NCBI GenBank assembly: GCA_030539395.1
Contig: JAUNSC010000021.1
Span: 1 to 58,914, forward strand
Direction of reading: 5' to 3'
Length of the DNA stretch: 58,914 bases
DNA from: Eubacteriales bacterium
GTDB lineage: Bacteria > Bacillota > Clostridia > Lachnospirales > Lachnospiraceae
Positions 24,105 to 34,200 of this stretch are shown piece after piece; within the stretch, counting starts at the first letter, position 1, and every line of letters begins with the position of its first letter. A program made the translations under genes and the position numbers. Under the pieces are notes generated by a model. The model ran no database searches. It was not told the origin of the DNA and saw only the letters and a list, made by a program, of their open reading frames with translations.

Positions 24105-25310
24105 TTGCATGAATAAAAGCTGCATTGCATTTCTTCTTCCCATCCTCCAGAGAGCTGCCGCACATCCAATCAGATAACTGACAAGAACGACCCCATTTAC
24201 CGTAAGCGCCACAGACAGGTTCCCTGCAAAAAGGAGAGCTGCCAGGCTGCCAGCCGCATTTCCCGCCAGCGCCAGGAAAAACTGCTCTGTCCAGAACATA
24301 CGGACCACTTCATGTGTATGCTGACCGATTGCCCTGAAAAGAGCAAATTCCCACTGCCTGCTGCTGCACAGCAGATAGCTTACCACATATCCGATAATCA
24401 GAACGACCGCACAGATAATGGGGAAAAAGGCATTTAATATATCAATAGATTGTCTCAGATGATTTGCAAAGGAAACGAACATCTCATCATCCACAGACAA
24501 TGCATTTCCGGTATAAGAGAACATGGAATCCGCTGACTGCTCCGCCATGCCTGCGGCCTTCATCTCCTCTTTGAATGCATCCAGATTCAGAGGGTCCGCC
24601 ACATAAAAGGAAGCAGAATTGGCTGTAAAAGGAACCTGCTTTCTGGATAAAATGTCTCTTACCGTCCCCAGAGGCAGGAGCATATCCGGATATATGCCGG
24701 CTGTTGCGGCAAACATCTCATCCATCGTTCCGATAATCTTAAATTCCTCTACGCCCATCATTTCGGACCGGATCTCATGGGTTGTATAAATATACCGGAT
24801 CAGATTCAGCGGAACCACATCTCCAATCTCCCACTCATTTTCCTTCATGGCAGATTCATCTACGATACAGACTCTTTCATCCGTACCAAAAAACTCTTTC
24901 TGTTCTTCTTCACTTAAACTTATATTATCTGCTTCCATACCCGGAACAGCCTCCACCCGGTTCACCCCCACCGGGAAATAAATTGTATGCGCCTTCCACT
25001 CCTCCATGGGAAAATCCTCTATGCCCGCCGCCAGCCAGTGGGAAAGAGACAGCTCTTTTACATAGACAGAGTTCTGCAGGACATCCACAATCTCCGCCGG
25101 AATGGCTATGTCATTATCGCTGCTGCCGCTGGCATCCGTCACCCTGCAAAATACCGGTATATTCTTTGAAAGGTCTTCAAGCTGCTGCCGGTAACTGCGG
25201 ATATTTTCAAAGTACAGATTTAAAAGGAGGACTAAAAAAATACTCACCCCCACAGTAACCATGCCTCTTCTCTTTTTTCTTTTCATGTTGCAAAGGATAT
25301 AGTGTAACAT
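24099..25310 (-). CDS. FtsX-type ABC transporter permease, C terminus set by a repeat
   Basis: 403 residues from the ATG at 25308-25310, seven bases after AGGAGG; a TTG nine codons upstream lacks a ribosome binding site. Helix 1 is at residues about 16-36 (GMVTVGVSIFLVLLLNLYF). An extracytoplasmic domain follows, then three helices from about 300 on, with the SRQWEFALFRAIGQHTHEV coupling segment. The last residues, AMQLLFMQN, run into the repeat element, whose TGA ends the protein. A few C-terminal residues may therefore have been lost or replaced. First gene of the block that continues into the ATPase, second permease and maturase. Confidence 0.82.
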   Translation of the reverse strand: MLHYILCNMKRKKRRGMVTVGVSIFLVLLLNLYFENIRSYRQQLEDLSKNIPVFCRVTDASGSSDNDIAIPAEIVDVLQNSVYVKELSLSHWLAAGIEDFPMEEWKAHTIYFPVGVNRVEAVPGMEADNISLSEEEQKEFFGTDERVCIVDESAMKENEWEIGDVVPLNLIRYIYTTHEIRSEMMGVEEFKIIGTMDEMFAATAGIYPDMLLPLGTVRDILSRKQVPFTANSASFYVADPLNLDAFKEEMKAAGMAEQSADSMFSYTGNALSVDDEMFVSFANHLRQSIDILNAFFPIICAVVLIIGYVVSYLLCSSRQWEFALFRAIGQHTHEVVRMFWTEQFFLALAGNAAGSLAALLFAGNLSVALTVNGVVLVSYLIGCAAALWRMGRRNAMQLLFMQN

Positions 25311-25599
25311 CCATTCCCCTCCTTGTTTTAACTGCAAAAATGTTCAGAAAAGTATAATGTCCGGTTCAGCAATTGTGTCCGATTAAGTAAATCCAAATTA
25401 AGTAAATCAGTTAATTTTATAAATTAATTTCTTTGATTGATTTTACCATAGATACTTATACTTTTCAACAATTTTTTGTGCAATCGGCTAATTTAAAATT
25501 CACATATTCCATTCAAAATACACATATCCATGAGACTGGACAAATTGGCTCAAATCTTTTATAGTTAAATCATTAATTCAACCAGAAAGGACCACAACC
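25311..25599. promoter_or_regulatory. Divergent AT-rich intergenic region
   Basis: AT-rich leader between the leftward peptide-cluster operon and the rightward ABC-class ATPase gene. A minus-strand TATACT lies at 25351-25356, about 40 bases above the permease ATG, without a good -35. Direct repeats TGTCCG (25359 and 25376, 17-bp period) and AAGTAAATC (two copies near 25385-25408) are visible. They could be regulator sites, but nothing proves it. No gene is seen here. Confidence 0.4.
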
Positions 25600-27333
25600 A
25601 TGAAATCATCCAGAGAACTTCAGGAGCTGCTGCGCAGTCTCAACCGCAAAAGCTATCCTGCATATAAAGCCCTTCGGGGCAGTTATCAGTTTAACGGCTA
25701 TGTATTATCCATTGACCACGTACAGGGTGATCCCTTTGCCTCGCCCTCTCACGTCAGCATCTGTGTTTTGCAAAAAGATGCAGCATTTCCCTCTTTTTGC
25801 ATGGAAAACAGACTGACTCGGGAAACTCTTGCCGATCATCTCAACCGTCAGTTTGAACAGCAGGTAACTCATTTCACCTTCCGGGCAAAGGGTTCCGGAA
25901 AAAGCGGCCTGATTTCCGTCAGCCACTGCGGTCAGGAAATCCTTTGCCGCACCGCCTGTGAAGTTACCGAAAAGGAAATCACAGCCCGCTTCTTTATTGG
26001 TTTTCCTGCCAACGGCCGGACCATCAATGCCCCTGAGCTTGAAAAAATCCTCTTTGAATTTCTTCCGGTCTGTGTCCAAAAAGCCTTTTATTACAAAAAT
26101 CTCAACGCAAAAGCGCTGGAACAGGCAATCTTTCTGGCAGAAGATCAGGATTATATCCGCCGCTATCTGAAAGATCATGATCTTGCCGCTTTTGTCGCGG
26201 ACGGATCTGTACTCCCAAGACAGAGCGGTGTCTCCTCAAAGCCCATGAGAGAAGCCGTTCCCTTTTCCTCGCCGGAAAGTCTGCGTATTTCCCTGGATCT
26301 GCCCCACAAAGGCCGCATCTGCGGCATGGCTGTCAAAACAGGCATCACTTTGATTGTGGGCGGCGGGTATCACGGAAAATCCACGCTTTTAAGTGCTCTT
26401 GAGCTGGGTGTATATAACCACATTGCGGGAGACGGAAGAGAGTATGTCATTACAGATGAAAGTGCCTTAAAACTCCGCTCGGAGGACGGTCGTTTTATTA
26501 AAGATGTGGATATTTCTCTTTTTATTAATGACCTGCCCAACAAAAAAGATACCCGCAGCTTTTGCACGGAAGATGCCAGCGGAAGCACTTCCCAGGCTGC
26601 AGGTATCATAGAGGGCATGGAAGCCAAAAGCCGCGTTTTTCTTCTGGATGAAGATACTTCGGCTACTAATTTTATGGTTCGGGATGCATTTATGCAGGAA
26701 GTGATCCGCCAGAATAAAGAACCGATCACTCCCTTCCTTGACCGCGCCCGTGATCTGTATAAAAAAGCAGGCATCTCCACCATACTGGTTGCCGGAAGCT
26801 CCGGAGCTTTTTTCCACATTGCAGATACCATTATCCAGATGGATAATTATCATCCGGTTGACATTACTGCAGAGACAAAATCACTGTGCAGAAAGTATCC
26901 GCTCTCTGATGCGGTTCCCGCCGCTTTTTGCATGCCGGCAGCCCACCGGATTATGACTAAATCCGCTTTGGGAGCACCCACTCGCAGAGATTACCATAGC
27001 GGACGCCCTGTTGCCGGAGAGCCGGAACGCCTTAAGGTAAAGGTTCACGGAAAAAGCGGTTTTGCCCTTGGAAAACAGGACGTGGATCTGCATTACGTGG
27101 AACAGCTCATTGATACGGAACAGACGGCTGCTCTGGGACTCATTTTAAAATATGCCGTGGAGCATCTGATTGACGGAAAACGCACGCTTTCCGAAATTGT
27201 GGATTATATTTCCGGACAATTGCACCAAAAGGGACTTTCCTTTTTCTCTGAAGGAGGACATATCCCGGGAGGATATGCCATCCCACGAACGCAGGAAATT
27301 TATTCCTGTTTTAACCGCTACCGCCGGATGTAA
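25600..27333 (+). CDS. Predicted ATPase of the ABC class (PF09818/COG3044)
   Basis: 577 residues with a good AGAAAGGACC ribosome binding site. An N-terminal specific domain (YKALRGSYQFNGYVLSIDHV) precedes an ABC-type ATPase. Its parts are the P-loop LIVGGGYHGKSTLLSALELG at about residues 250-269, the SGSTSQAAGIIEG segment in the signature position, the Walker B RVFLLDEDTSATNFM and a VAGSSGAF switch region. The family is soluble and single-chain, found widely in bacteria, with no established function. The gene stands alone, divergent from the peptide cluster and convergent with the sugar symporter. Confidence 0.9.
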   Translation: MKSSRELQELLRSLNRKSYPAYKALRGSYQFNGYVLSIDHVQGDPFASPSHVSICVLQKDAAFPSFCMENRLTRETLADHLNRQFEQQVTHFTFRAKGSGKSGLISVSHCGQEILCRTACEVTEKEITARFFIGFPANGRTINAPELEKILFEFLPVCVQKAFYYKNLNAKALEQAIFLAEDQDYIRRYLKDHDLAAFVADGSVLPRQSGVSSKPMREAVPFSSPESLRISLDLPHKGRICGMAVKTGITLIVGGGYHGKSTLLSALELGVYNHIAGDGREYVITDESALKLRSEDGRFIKDVDISLFINDLPNKKDTRSFCTEDASGSTSQAAGIIEGMEAKSRVFLLDEDTSATNFMVRDAFMQEVIRQNKEPITPFLDRARDLYKKAGISTILVAGSSGAFFHIADTIIQMDNYHPVDITAETKSLCRKYPLSDAVPAAFCMPAAHRIMTKSALGAPTRRDYHSGRPVAGEPERLKVKVHGKSGFALGKQDVDLHYVEQLIDTEQTAALGLILKYAVEHLIDGKRTLSEIVDYISGQLHQKGLSFFSEGGHIPGGYAIPRTQEIYSCFNRYRRM

Positions 27334-27373
27334 AACAGAGTGTACCCCGGTACATTTTGCGCAATGGGAGATT

Positions 27374-28735
27374 CTATTTCTTTTCTCCCAATATTCTGGT
27401 ATTTGTCTCTACACGTTTCCGGTCCAGCGGATACAGATATTTCAATGCCAGTGCTAAAATTGCAAATCCAACCGCCGGCACCAGACAGCTTAAATTAAAT
27501 ATGCCTCTTGTAACTGTGGGATCATAGGCGGTTTCTGCCGTATATCCTATAACGGAGAGAAGCAGTCCCGTTATACCCGCGGATGCCGCCTGCCCCAGTT
27601 TTCTGGCAAAAGAATACACGGAATAGATCGTTCCGTCACTGCGTTCTCCCGTCCTTACTTCCGTATCATCAATCACGTCTGTAATCATCGCCCAGCAAAT
27701 AAGCTGGAAAATCGCCAGTCCAAAATATGCCAGCGCATAGAGTATCACATACAGCCATGCATTGTGGGTCTGCGTCATCCATGCCACAAAGAAAACCACC
27801 GCTCCGAATATAGAGCCGTAAACTGCAAGTTCTTTTCTTCCCAGTTTAACCTGAAGCCCGACCACAAACGGGGAAAGTCCCAGCGTCACGATCAGTCCCA
27901 CCATGCCGGAGGCAGACTGGGCTGCCACATTTCTGAAATAGTTGGGATAAATATATGTTGTCATGGACTGCATTGTCAGCTGTACAAGCAGCATCAGGAT
28001 GGAACAGATGACAATACCCGTCAGTGCCCTGTTTTTTACCAGGTCTCTCATCAGATCCCCAAAATAAAATTTTTCTGTTTTCTGCGCAACCTTCACCCGT
28101 TCTGTCGTAAGGCGGTAACAAAGTGCATAGCAGATAACCGCACCGATGGAACATATCAGCGCTGCAACCATTGTTCTGGTTCCTGAAAGAATCTGGTTTC
28201 CGGCAGCATCCTGGTAGTAGACAATGAGCGGCAGTGCTACCCCGATAAGGCTTCCGGCCAGAGTTGCTCCGATGGTTCTCCAGCTTGAAAGCTGGGCTCT
28301 GTCTTTTGTATCGGCAGAAATCGCAGATGCCATAGAACCATATGGGATATTAATGCCTGTATAAAAAATACTCCCCCACAAAAGATAGGAAAAAAACATC
28401 CAGAAAATACGAAATCCCATAGGCATGTCCGCAAACCAGGATGCATACATCAAAAAAGACGCAATCGCTACCGGTGCGCTCATTCTGCGTATCCAGGGGA
28501 GAAATTTTCCTTTTCTTCCCGGCCTGCTCCTGTCCACGATCTGTCCCATTGTCACATCTGTAAATGCATCCAGAAAGCGTGCTGCCATCATCATTGTTCC
28601 CACCAGACCTACCGAAACACCCATGACATCCGAGTAAAACTTCATCAGCATAATACCGGAAAGAATAAATGTAAAATCATTTCCAAAATCACCGAACATA
28701 TATCCCAGCTTGTCTTTTATTCCAAAAGGTTTCAT
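27374..28735 (-). CDS. GPH-family sugar:cation symporter (MelB-like)
   Basis: 453 residues from the ATG at 28733-28735, chosen because GAGAGG is seven bases upstream and because GPH proteins begin MKPFGIKDKLGYMFGDFGND. Twelve membrane helices. The conserved Asp-rich loop DAFTDVTMGQIVDRSRPGRK after helix 2 carries the cation and sugar-binding acidic residues. It probably imports the glycoside that is cleaved by the divergent GH2 enzyme. The two share a 149-base intergenic region with an operator-like inverted repeat. Confidence 0.9.
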   Translation of the reverse strand: MKPFGIKDKLGYMFGDFGNDFTFILSGIMLMKFYSDVMGVSVGLVGTMMMAARFLDAFTDVTMGQIVDRSRPGRKGKFLPWIRRMSAPVAIASFLMYASWFADMPMGFRIFWMFFSYLLWGSIFYTGINIPYGSMASAISADTKDRAQLSSWRTIGATLAGSLIGVALPLIVYYQDAAGNQILSGTRTMVAALICSIGAVICYALCYRLTTERVKVAQKTEKFYFGDLMRDLVKNRALTGIVICSILMLLVQLTMQSMTTYIYPNYFRNVAAQSASGMVGLIVTLGLSPFVVGLQVKLGRKELAVYGSIFGAVVFFVAWMTQTHNAWLYVILYALAYFGLAIFQLICWAMITDVIDDTEVRTGERSDGTIYSVYSFARKLGQAASAGITGLLLSVIGYTAETAYDPTVTRGIFNLSCLVPAVGFAILALALKYLYPLDRKRVETNTRILGEKK

Positions 28736-28825
28736 TCGCATTCCTCTCTCGCCCGTCTTTTTTAAATATCTGACTTTTATCCTAACCACATTTTGCAATG
28801 TTATTCTACTTATGTCATACAATGC

Positions 28826-28855
28826 ATATTTTGCAGTCTGACTGGTGCAAAATAT
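28826..28855. promoter_or_regulatory. Operator-like inverted repeat before the GH2 gene
   Basis: Perfect 10-bp arms ATATTTTGCA (28826-28835) and TGCAAAATAT (28846-28855) with a 10-base centre, so the half-sites are two helical turns apart. A third TTTTGCA half-site occurs in the palindrome ACATTTTGCAATGT near 28789-28802. The site ends 29 bases before the GH2 ATG, where a bound protein would block transcription or act near the start site of both genes. No regulator gene is adjacent. Confidence 0.6.
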
Positions 28856-28884
28856 ATCTATAAGCAATATATAAGGAGGTATTT

Positions 28885-31164
28885 ATGAGAGAAATTATCA
28901 GTTTAAATGACAGCTGGAAATTTATACAAAAAGATGCAGGGCTTCCTGAATTTTTCCCCGCTGAGTGGGATGATGTGACACTGCCCCACACCTGGAATGC
29001 CATAGATGGGCATGACGGCAGCGGCAGTTATGACAGAGGCAGCTATTGGTACGCACGAAATTTTACCACCCCCGGACAGCCCCTTAAAAACGGCAGAGTA
29101 TATGTGGAAATTCCGGCGGCAGGCCAACAGGCTGCCGTGTACGTAAACGGTCAAAAAGCGGTATATCACGAAGGCGGATACTCTGCTTTCCGGGCAGATA
29201 TCACCGGTCTTTGCAAAGATACGGGCGATAATCTTCTTGTTGTTAACTGCAGTAATGAAAATAAGGACAGTGTCTATCCCCAGTCCGCAGATTTTACATT
29301 TTACGGCGGCCTGTACCGGGGAGTAAATCTAATCTGTGTGCCTGAAACTCATTTTGATCTGGATTATTATGGCGGGCCGGGGCTTAAAGTCACACCAGAA
29401 CCATGTGATGACGGCGGAGCATTTTTTGAATTAGAAGCATATGTGGTAAATTCTGATGAAAATTTTACCGTTCTGTATCAAATTACCGATGAAGACGGCA
29501 GGGAAGTGGCCTGTGCATGCCGCCCCGCTGATAATACAAAAGTTACCGTCCATGTTCCGAATGTAACACTATGGGATATCGACAATCCATATCTTTACAC
29601 TGTTACGGCCCTTCTTGAAAGGCGCAACGAATCCTGTGATGAAATCACGCTTAAAACCGGCGTGCGAAGTTTTTCCTGTCATCCGGACAGAGGCTTTATC
29701 CTCAATGGGAAGGAAACCCCTCTTCGGGGTGTCAGCCGCCATCAGGATATGTTATACAAGGGCAACGCACTGTCAAAGCAGGATCATTACAGAGATGCCA
29801 GACTCATTAAAGAGCTGGGCGCGAACACCATCCGTCTGGCACACTACCAGCACTCACAGGATTTTTACGATGCCTGCGATGAATCCGGTTTTATTGTCTG
29901 GGCGGAAATTCCTTTCATCTCCGTATTTAATAAAGACCCACAGGCACACCAGAACTGTATCACTCAGATGACCGAGCTTGTTGTCCAAAATTATCATCAT
30001 CCGTCCATCTGTTTCTGGGGTATCTCAAATGAAATCCTGATCGGGGGTATTTCTGACCGGCTGGTGGAAAATCATAAGGAACTGAATCAATTGGCGAAGG
30101 AACTGGACCCCACCCGCCTGACCACCATTGCCCACGTTTCCATGACGCCCCTGGAAAGCCCCCTGCACCACATCACAGATGTCATCAGCTGGAACCATTA
30201 TTTCGGCTGGTACGGGGGAAAAATGGAAGAAAACGGTCCCTGGCTGGATTCTTTCCACAAAAAATATCCGGATCTGTGTATCGGTCTTTCAGAGTACGGA
30301 TGCGAAGGCATCATCACCTACCATACAGATAATCCCCGCTGCAAAGATTACAGTGAAGAATATCAGGCTCTCTATCATGAGCACATGGCAAAAGTTCTGG
30401 CAGAACGTCCCTGGCTCTGGTCCAGCCACGTCTGGAATATGTTTGATTTTGGATGTGCTGCCAGGGATGAGGGCGGTGTCTCCGGAAGGAACAACAAAGG
30501 TCTGGTCACGATGGACCGAAAGACTAAAAAAGACAGTTACTACATCTATAAAGCCTGGTGGAATAAAGAACCGATGGTCCATATCGCCGGAAAACGCTAT
30601 GCCCAGCGTTCCGGTAATCCCGCTGAAATTAAAATTTATTCCAATCAGCCCTCTGTTGCGCTGTATGTAAACGGCGAAAAACTGGATGAAAAAACTCCGG
30701 TGGATAATATCTGCACTTTTTCTGTCACTCTGAAAGACGGCTTCAATACTATTTTAGCAGCAGCAGAAGGAGTCTCTGACGCCACCACCCTTGAAAAAGT
30801 GACTCGGGAACCTTCCATTTACACACTTCCCGAATTTGGTGACCGCATGGAAGGTGTAGCCAACTGGTTTAAATTAACCGGTGATCTGGATTTGAAAGCT
30901 CCCATGAAATTTCCGAAAGGAAAATATAACGTGAGGTTTACGATTGAAGAGCTTGCCAAATCTCCTGAGGCTCTTTCCGTCACATCCGAAGCAATCTTTC
31001 TTGCAACCGGCTTTAAATTAAGTCCGGGACATGGAATGTGGGATATGATGAAAGCTATGACTCCGGAATCTATGACCAGCCTTTCAGTCAGTACTATGCC
31101 GGAAGGATTTATAGAAAGCCTGAATACCAGGCTAAACAAAATAGACGTGATAAAACCGATTTAA
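28885..31164 (+). CDS. Glycoside hydrolase family 2 enzyme (beta-galactosidase/beta-glucuronidase type)
   Basis: 759 residues, no signal peptide, so cytoplasmic. The N-terminal jelly-roll sugar-binding domain starts LNDSWKF and contains LPHTWNAIDG. An Ig-like domain follows, then the TIM barrel with the acid/base Glu383 in FWGISNE and the nucleophile Glu470 in GLSEYGCEG. The C-terminal region after about residue 600 is Ig-like. Known GH2 activities include beta-galactosidase, beta-glucuronidase and beta-mannosidase; the motifs fit the first two best, but specificity is open. The ribosome binding site is AAGGAGG. Partner of the divergent GPH symporter. Confidence 0.9.
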   Translation: MREIISLNDSWKFIQKDAGLPEFFPAEWDDVTLPHTWNAIDGHDGSGSYDRGSYWYARNFTTPGQPLKNGRVYVEIPAAGQQAAVYVNGQKAVYHEGGYSAFRADITGLCKDTGDNLLVVNCSNENKDSVYPQSADFTFYGGLYRGVNLICVPETHFDLDYYGGPGLKVTPEPCDDGGAFFELEAYVVNSDENFTVLYQITDEDGREVACACRPADNTKVTVHVPNVTLWDIDNPYLYTVTALLERRNESCDEITLKTGVRSFSCHPDRGFILNGKETPLRGVSRHQDMLYKGNALSKQDHYRDARLIKELGANTIRLAHYQHSQDFYDACDESGFIVWAEIPFISVFNKDPQAHQNCITQMTELVVQNYHHPSICFWGISNEILIGGISDRLVENHKELNQLAKELDPTRLTTIAHVSMTPLESPLHHITDVISWNHYFGWYGGKMEENGPWLDSFHKKYPDLCIGLSEYGCEGIITYHTDNPRCKDYSEEYQALYHEHMAKVLAERPWLWSSHVWNMFDFGCAARDEGGVSGRNNKGLVTMDRKTKKDSYYIYKAWWNKEPMVHIAGKRYAQRSGNPAEIKIYSNQPSVALYVNGEKLDEKTPVDNICTFSVTLKDGFNTILAAAEGVSDATTLEKVTREPSIYTLPEFGDRMEGVANWFKLTGDLDLKAPMKFPKGKYNVRFTIEELAKSPEALSVTSEAIFLATGFKLSPGHGMWDMMKAMTPESMTSLSVSTMPEGFIESLNTRLNKIDVIKPI

Positions 31165-31174
31165 TAAAGAGCAG

Positions 31175-31218
31175 AAACCCGCTGTGAAATCCTCACAAAA
31201 GGATTTCACAGCGGGTTT
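31175..31218. terminator. Bidirectional terminator between GH2 and RND genes
   Basis: A perfect 19-bp stem (arms 31175-31193 and 31200-31218) with a six-base loop. T-rich tracts follow on both strands (ATTTCCTGTTT rightward, CTGCTCTTTATT leftward). It closes the GH2 transcript and the oppositely directed RND transcript. Confidence 0.88.
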
Positions 31219-31270
31219 ATTTCCTGTTTCGCCAAAGATCCATTTATCTCCCCATACTGCGCCAATAATC

Positions 31271-34200
31271 TTATATCTCTTCCTCTGTCATATCTTTCTT
31301 ACGGTTCAGTATATCATAAATACACGGCACTACAAACAGCGTCAGCAGCGTACCATAGACCAGACCGCCAACCGTTACGATTGCCATTGGCTGCACCATA
31401 TCGGCGCCCATACCCATACCGACTGCCATGGGAAGCAGGCCAAGGATTGTGGTAAGCGCTGTCATGATTACCGGACGAAGCCTTGTTCTTCCGGCTTCCA
31501 CAAGAGCTGCCTTCTTTTCCATACCCTCCCGGCGCAGCTGGTTCGTATAGTCAACCAGAACAATACCATTGTTTACAATGATACCCGAAAGCATTACAAA
31601 ACCAATCAGAGCGATTACGCTGACCGGACTGTCTGTCAGATACAGTCCGATGAATCCTCCGGTGAAAGCCAGTGGGATCGTAAACATTACGATAAACGGG
31701 GAGAGCAGCGACTGGAACTGGGCAACCATGATCAGATACATAAACGCCACTGCCAGAAGGAGCATCTTCAATACCTCTCCCATAGCCTCATTGATTGTCT
31801 CATCCTCACCTGCCATCTCCAGACTGTATCCCTTTGGAACTTCATAATCTTTTAACGCGTCTTCCACATCTGAAGATACCAGACCAATGTTATGGTCACT
31901 GTCAATTTCCGCTGTTACTGTCACATATCTCGTCTGGGCTTCACGGTTGATGGAAGAAAATCCTTCCGTATTCTGGAATTCCACCAGTTCGGCAATGGGA
32001 ACTTCCACATCCTTGCTTTCCTCATCCTTTCCGGTGATTGTAAGCTTCTTTATTTTATCCCTTGTCAGGGTTTCGTCCGTATCGCTTACCACCAGCACCG
32101 GATAATCTTTTGACAATGTGGAAAGCGTTGTTGCCGTGCTGGCATCCGCAAGCTTTTGCTGCAGGAACTGGTATACCTGAGCAGTGGTGAGCTGATAGCT
32201 CATTGCCTTATCCTTATCCACCACAAGACGCATCTCAAGAGTCTTCTCTTCGATTCCGTCAGATATATTCTGTGTTCCCTCTACACCAGACAGGATTTCT
32301 GCCACTTCACTCGCCATCTCTTTCAATTTGTCAAGTTCACGTCCTTTAATTTTGATGGAAATTCCCGTTCCGCCAAGGGCTGACATATCCATTGTGGAAG
32401 TTTCCACATTCAGATCACATCCCAGGTCTTCTGTTTTTGTCAGAATCTCTTTTACCAGCTCATCGTTTGTAATTGTCTTTTCTTCTGAAAGCAAAACATA
32501 TATGGAAACCTGCTCTGCAGACGCTTCCTGGTTCCCACCCATCAGGCTGGCCATCGTATTGCCTGCCGCCATGGCGCCCACATCTGTTACATCCTGGATT
32601 GCCATAATCCGTTCCATCACCTTATCAGACATTTCTCCTGTCTCTGCAAGTGTGCTTCCCTCCGGCATATTCAAGGTAACCGATACCTGGGTGCTCTCCA
32701 TTTCCGGCATAAATGCGGTTCCCTTTGATACAGCCAGTTTTGCTGATACCACAAGAAGTCCTACCGCCAACAGAAGAACCAGAAATTTGATTTTCAATGA
32801 CCAGCCAAGAAGCTTTGCATATGCATTCTGGATGGCATTAAAAATCCGCGCTTTTTTCTCCCTGGAATTTTTCAGCAGTCCCGCCCCCATCATGGGAACA
32901 AGCGTTAAGGCGATAACCAGACTGGCCAGCAGGGAATACGCAATAGTAAGACCCATATCCACAAAAAGCTGCCTTGTAATTCCTTCTGTAAACACAATCG
33001 GAGCAAATACACAGATAGTAGTCAGTGTAGACGCTGCTATCGCACCCGATACCTGTTTTGCACCTTCTACTGCAGCTTTTTTGGAAGATACTCCCTCGCC
33101 CCGCATCCGGTAGATATTTTCAATTACGACAATAGAGTTATCCACCAGCATACCGATTCCAAGAGCAAGACCCGAAAGAGAAATAATATTCAGGGTAATT
33201 CCGCTGAAATACATCAGCACGATTGCCGTCATAATGCTGATCGGGATGGAACACGCAATAACAAATGTGGAGCCGATGCTCTTCAGGAACAGCAGAAGCA
33301 CAATGATTGCCAGCCCTGCACCTGAGAGCATGTTCTGGATTACAGAATCCACCACAAGGTCAATATAAATTCCCTGATCCATCAGACTGACAATATGGAT
33401 ATTTCCGTTGATTTCTTCCAGCTCTGCAAATTTTTTCTTGATTTTATCTGATACTTCTCCCGTGGAATAACCCGACTGCTTCTGCATGGAAAATACAACG
33501 CCCGGGTTTCCATTTATCTTCGCATATACCTTATCGCTGTTATCCAGAATCACTACATCTGCCACATCAGAGAGACGCACAGGTTCCAGATCATCCATAT
33601 GCATATCCAAAATCACAAGGTCTTCGATTCCCTTTGTGTCTTCCAGCTTATTTCCCACACGTACCAGGAAATCAATCCCATCTTCTGTGACGTAGCCTGC
33701 CGGCATACTGAAATTCTGTGCTGCAAGAATTCCTTTTATCATATCAGCAGTGATAATTTTCGTTACATCAGCCTGTTCCATAGCGGCATCTTTCTGTTTC
33801 TCAATTTCCTCCAGTGCCGCATCAATCTCTTTCTGTCCGGAATTTAATTCCACCTTGCCGACTGCCATCTCGATGGTTGTTGTAATTTTGGCTTTGTTCA
33901 GTTCACCCACAGCTGCAGAAACCGTGCTCTGCCCGCTGGAAATCTTTTCCTTTGCCCCATCAAGCTGCGCTTTGGCAGTTTCAAGCTGAGTTCTCTGAGC
34001 AGCCAGTTCTGTTCTGCCTTTGTTTATACCTTCCAGCCCCGCTTCCAGTGTTGCCATCTGCCCGGAGGAAGCCTCAATCGCCTGATCAAGCTGGGTGATA
34101 TTTCCCTGGAGCTGCACCCGCTGGGCAACCAGATTCCCTTTTGCCGTATCAATACTGTTTATTAATGCCTGACCTGTTTTCGACAGATCCACACCCAGAT

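Noticed and set aside
23926-24165. N-terminal extension of the ABC ATPase frame
   Set aside because: It reads through the repeat element; a strong ribosome binding site marks the ATG at 23925 and ATPases of this type start there.
27334-27373. Inverted repeat TGTACC/GGTACA between the ABC-class ATPase and GPH genes, considered as a terminator
   Set aside because: The stem has only six pairs and no T-run on either strand.
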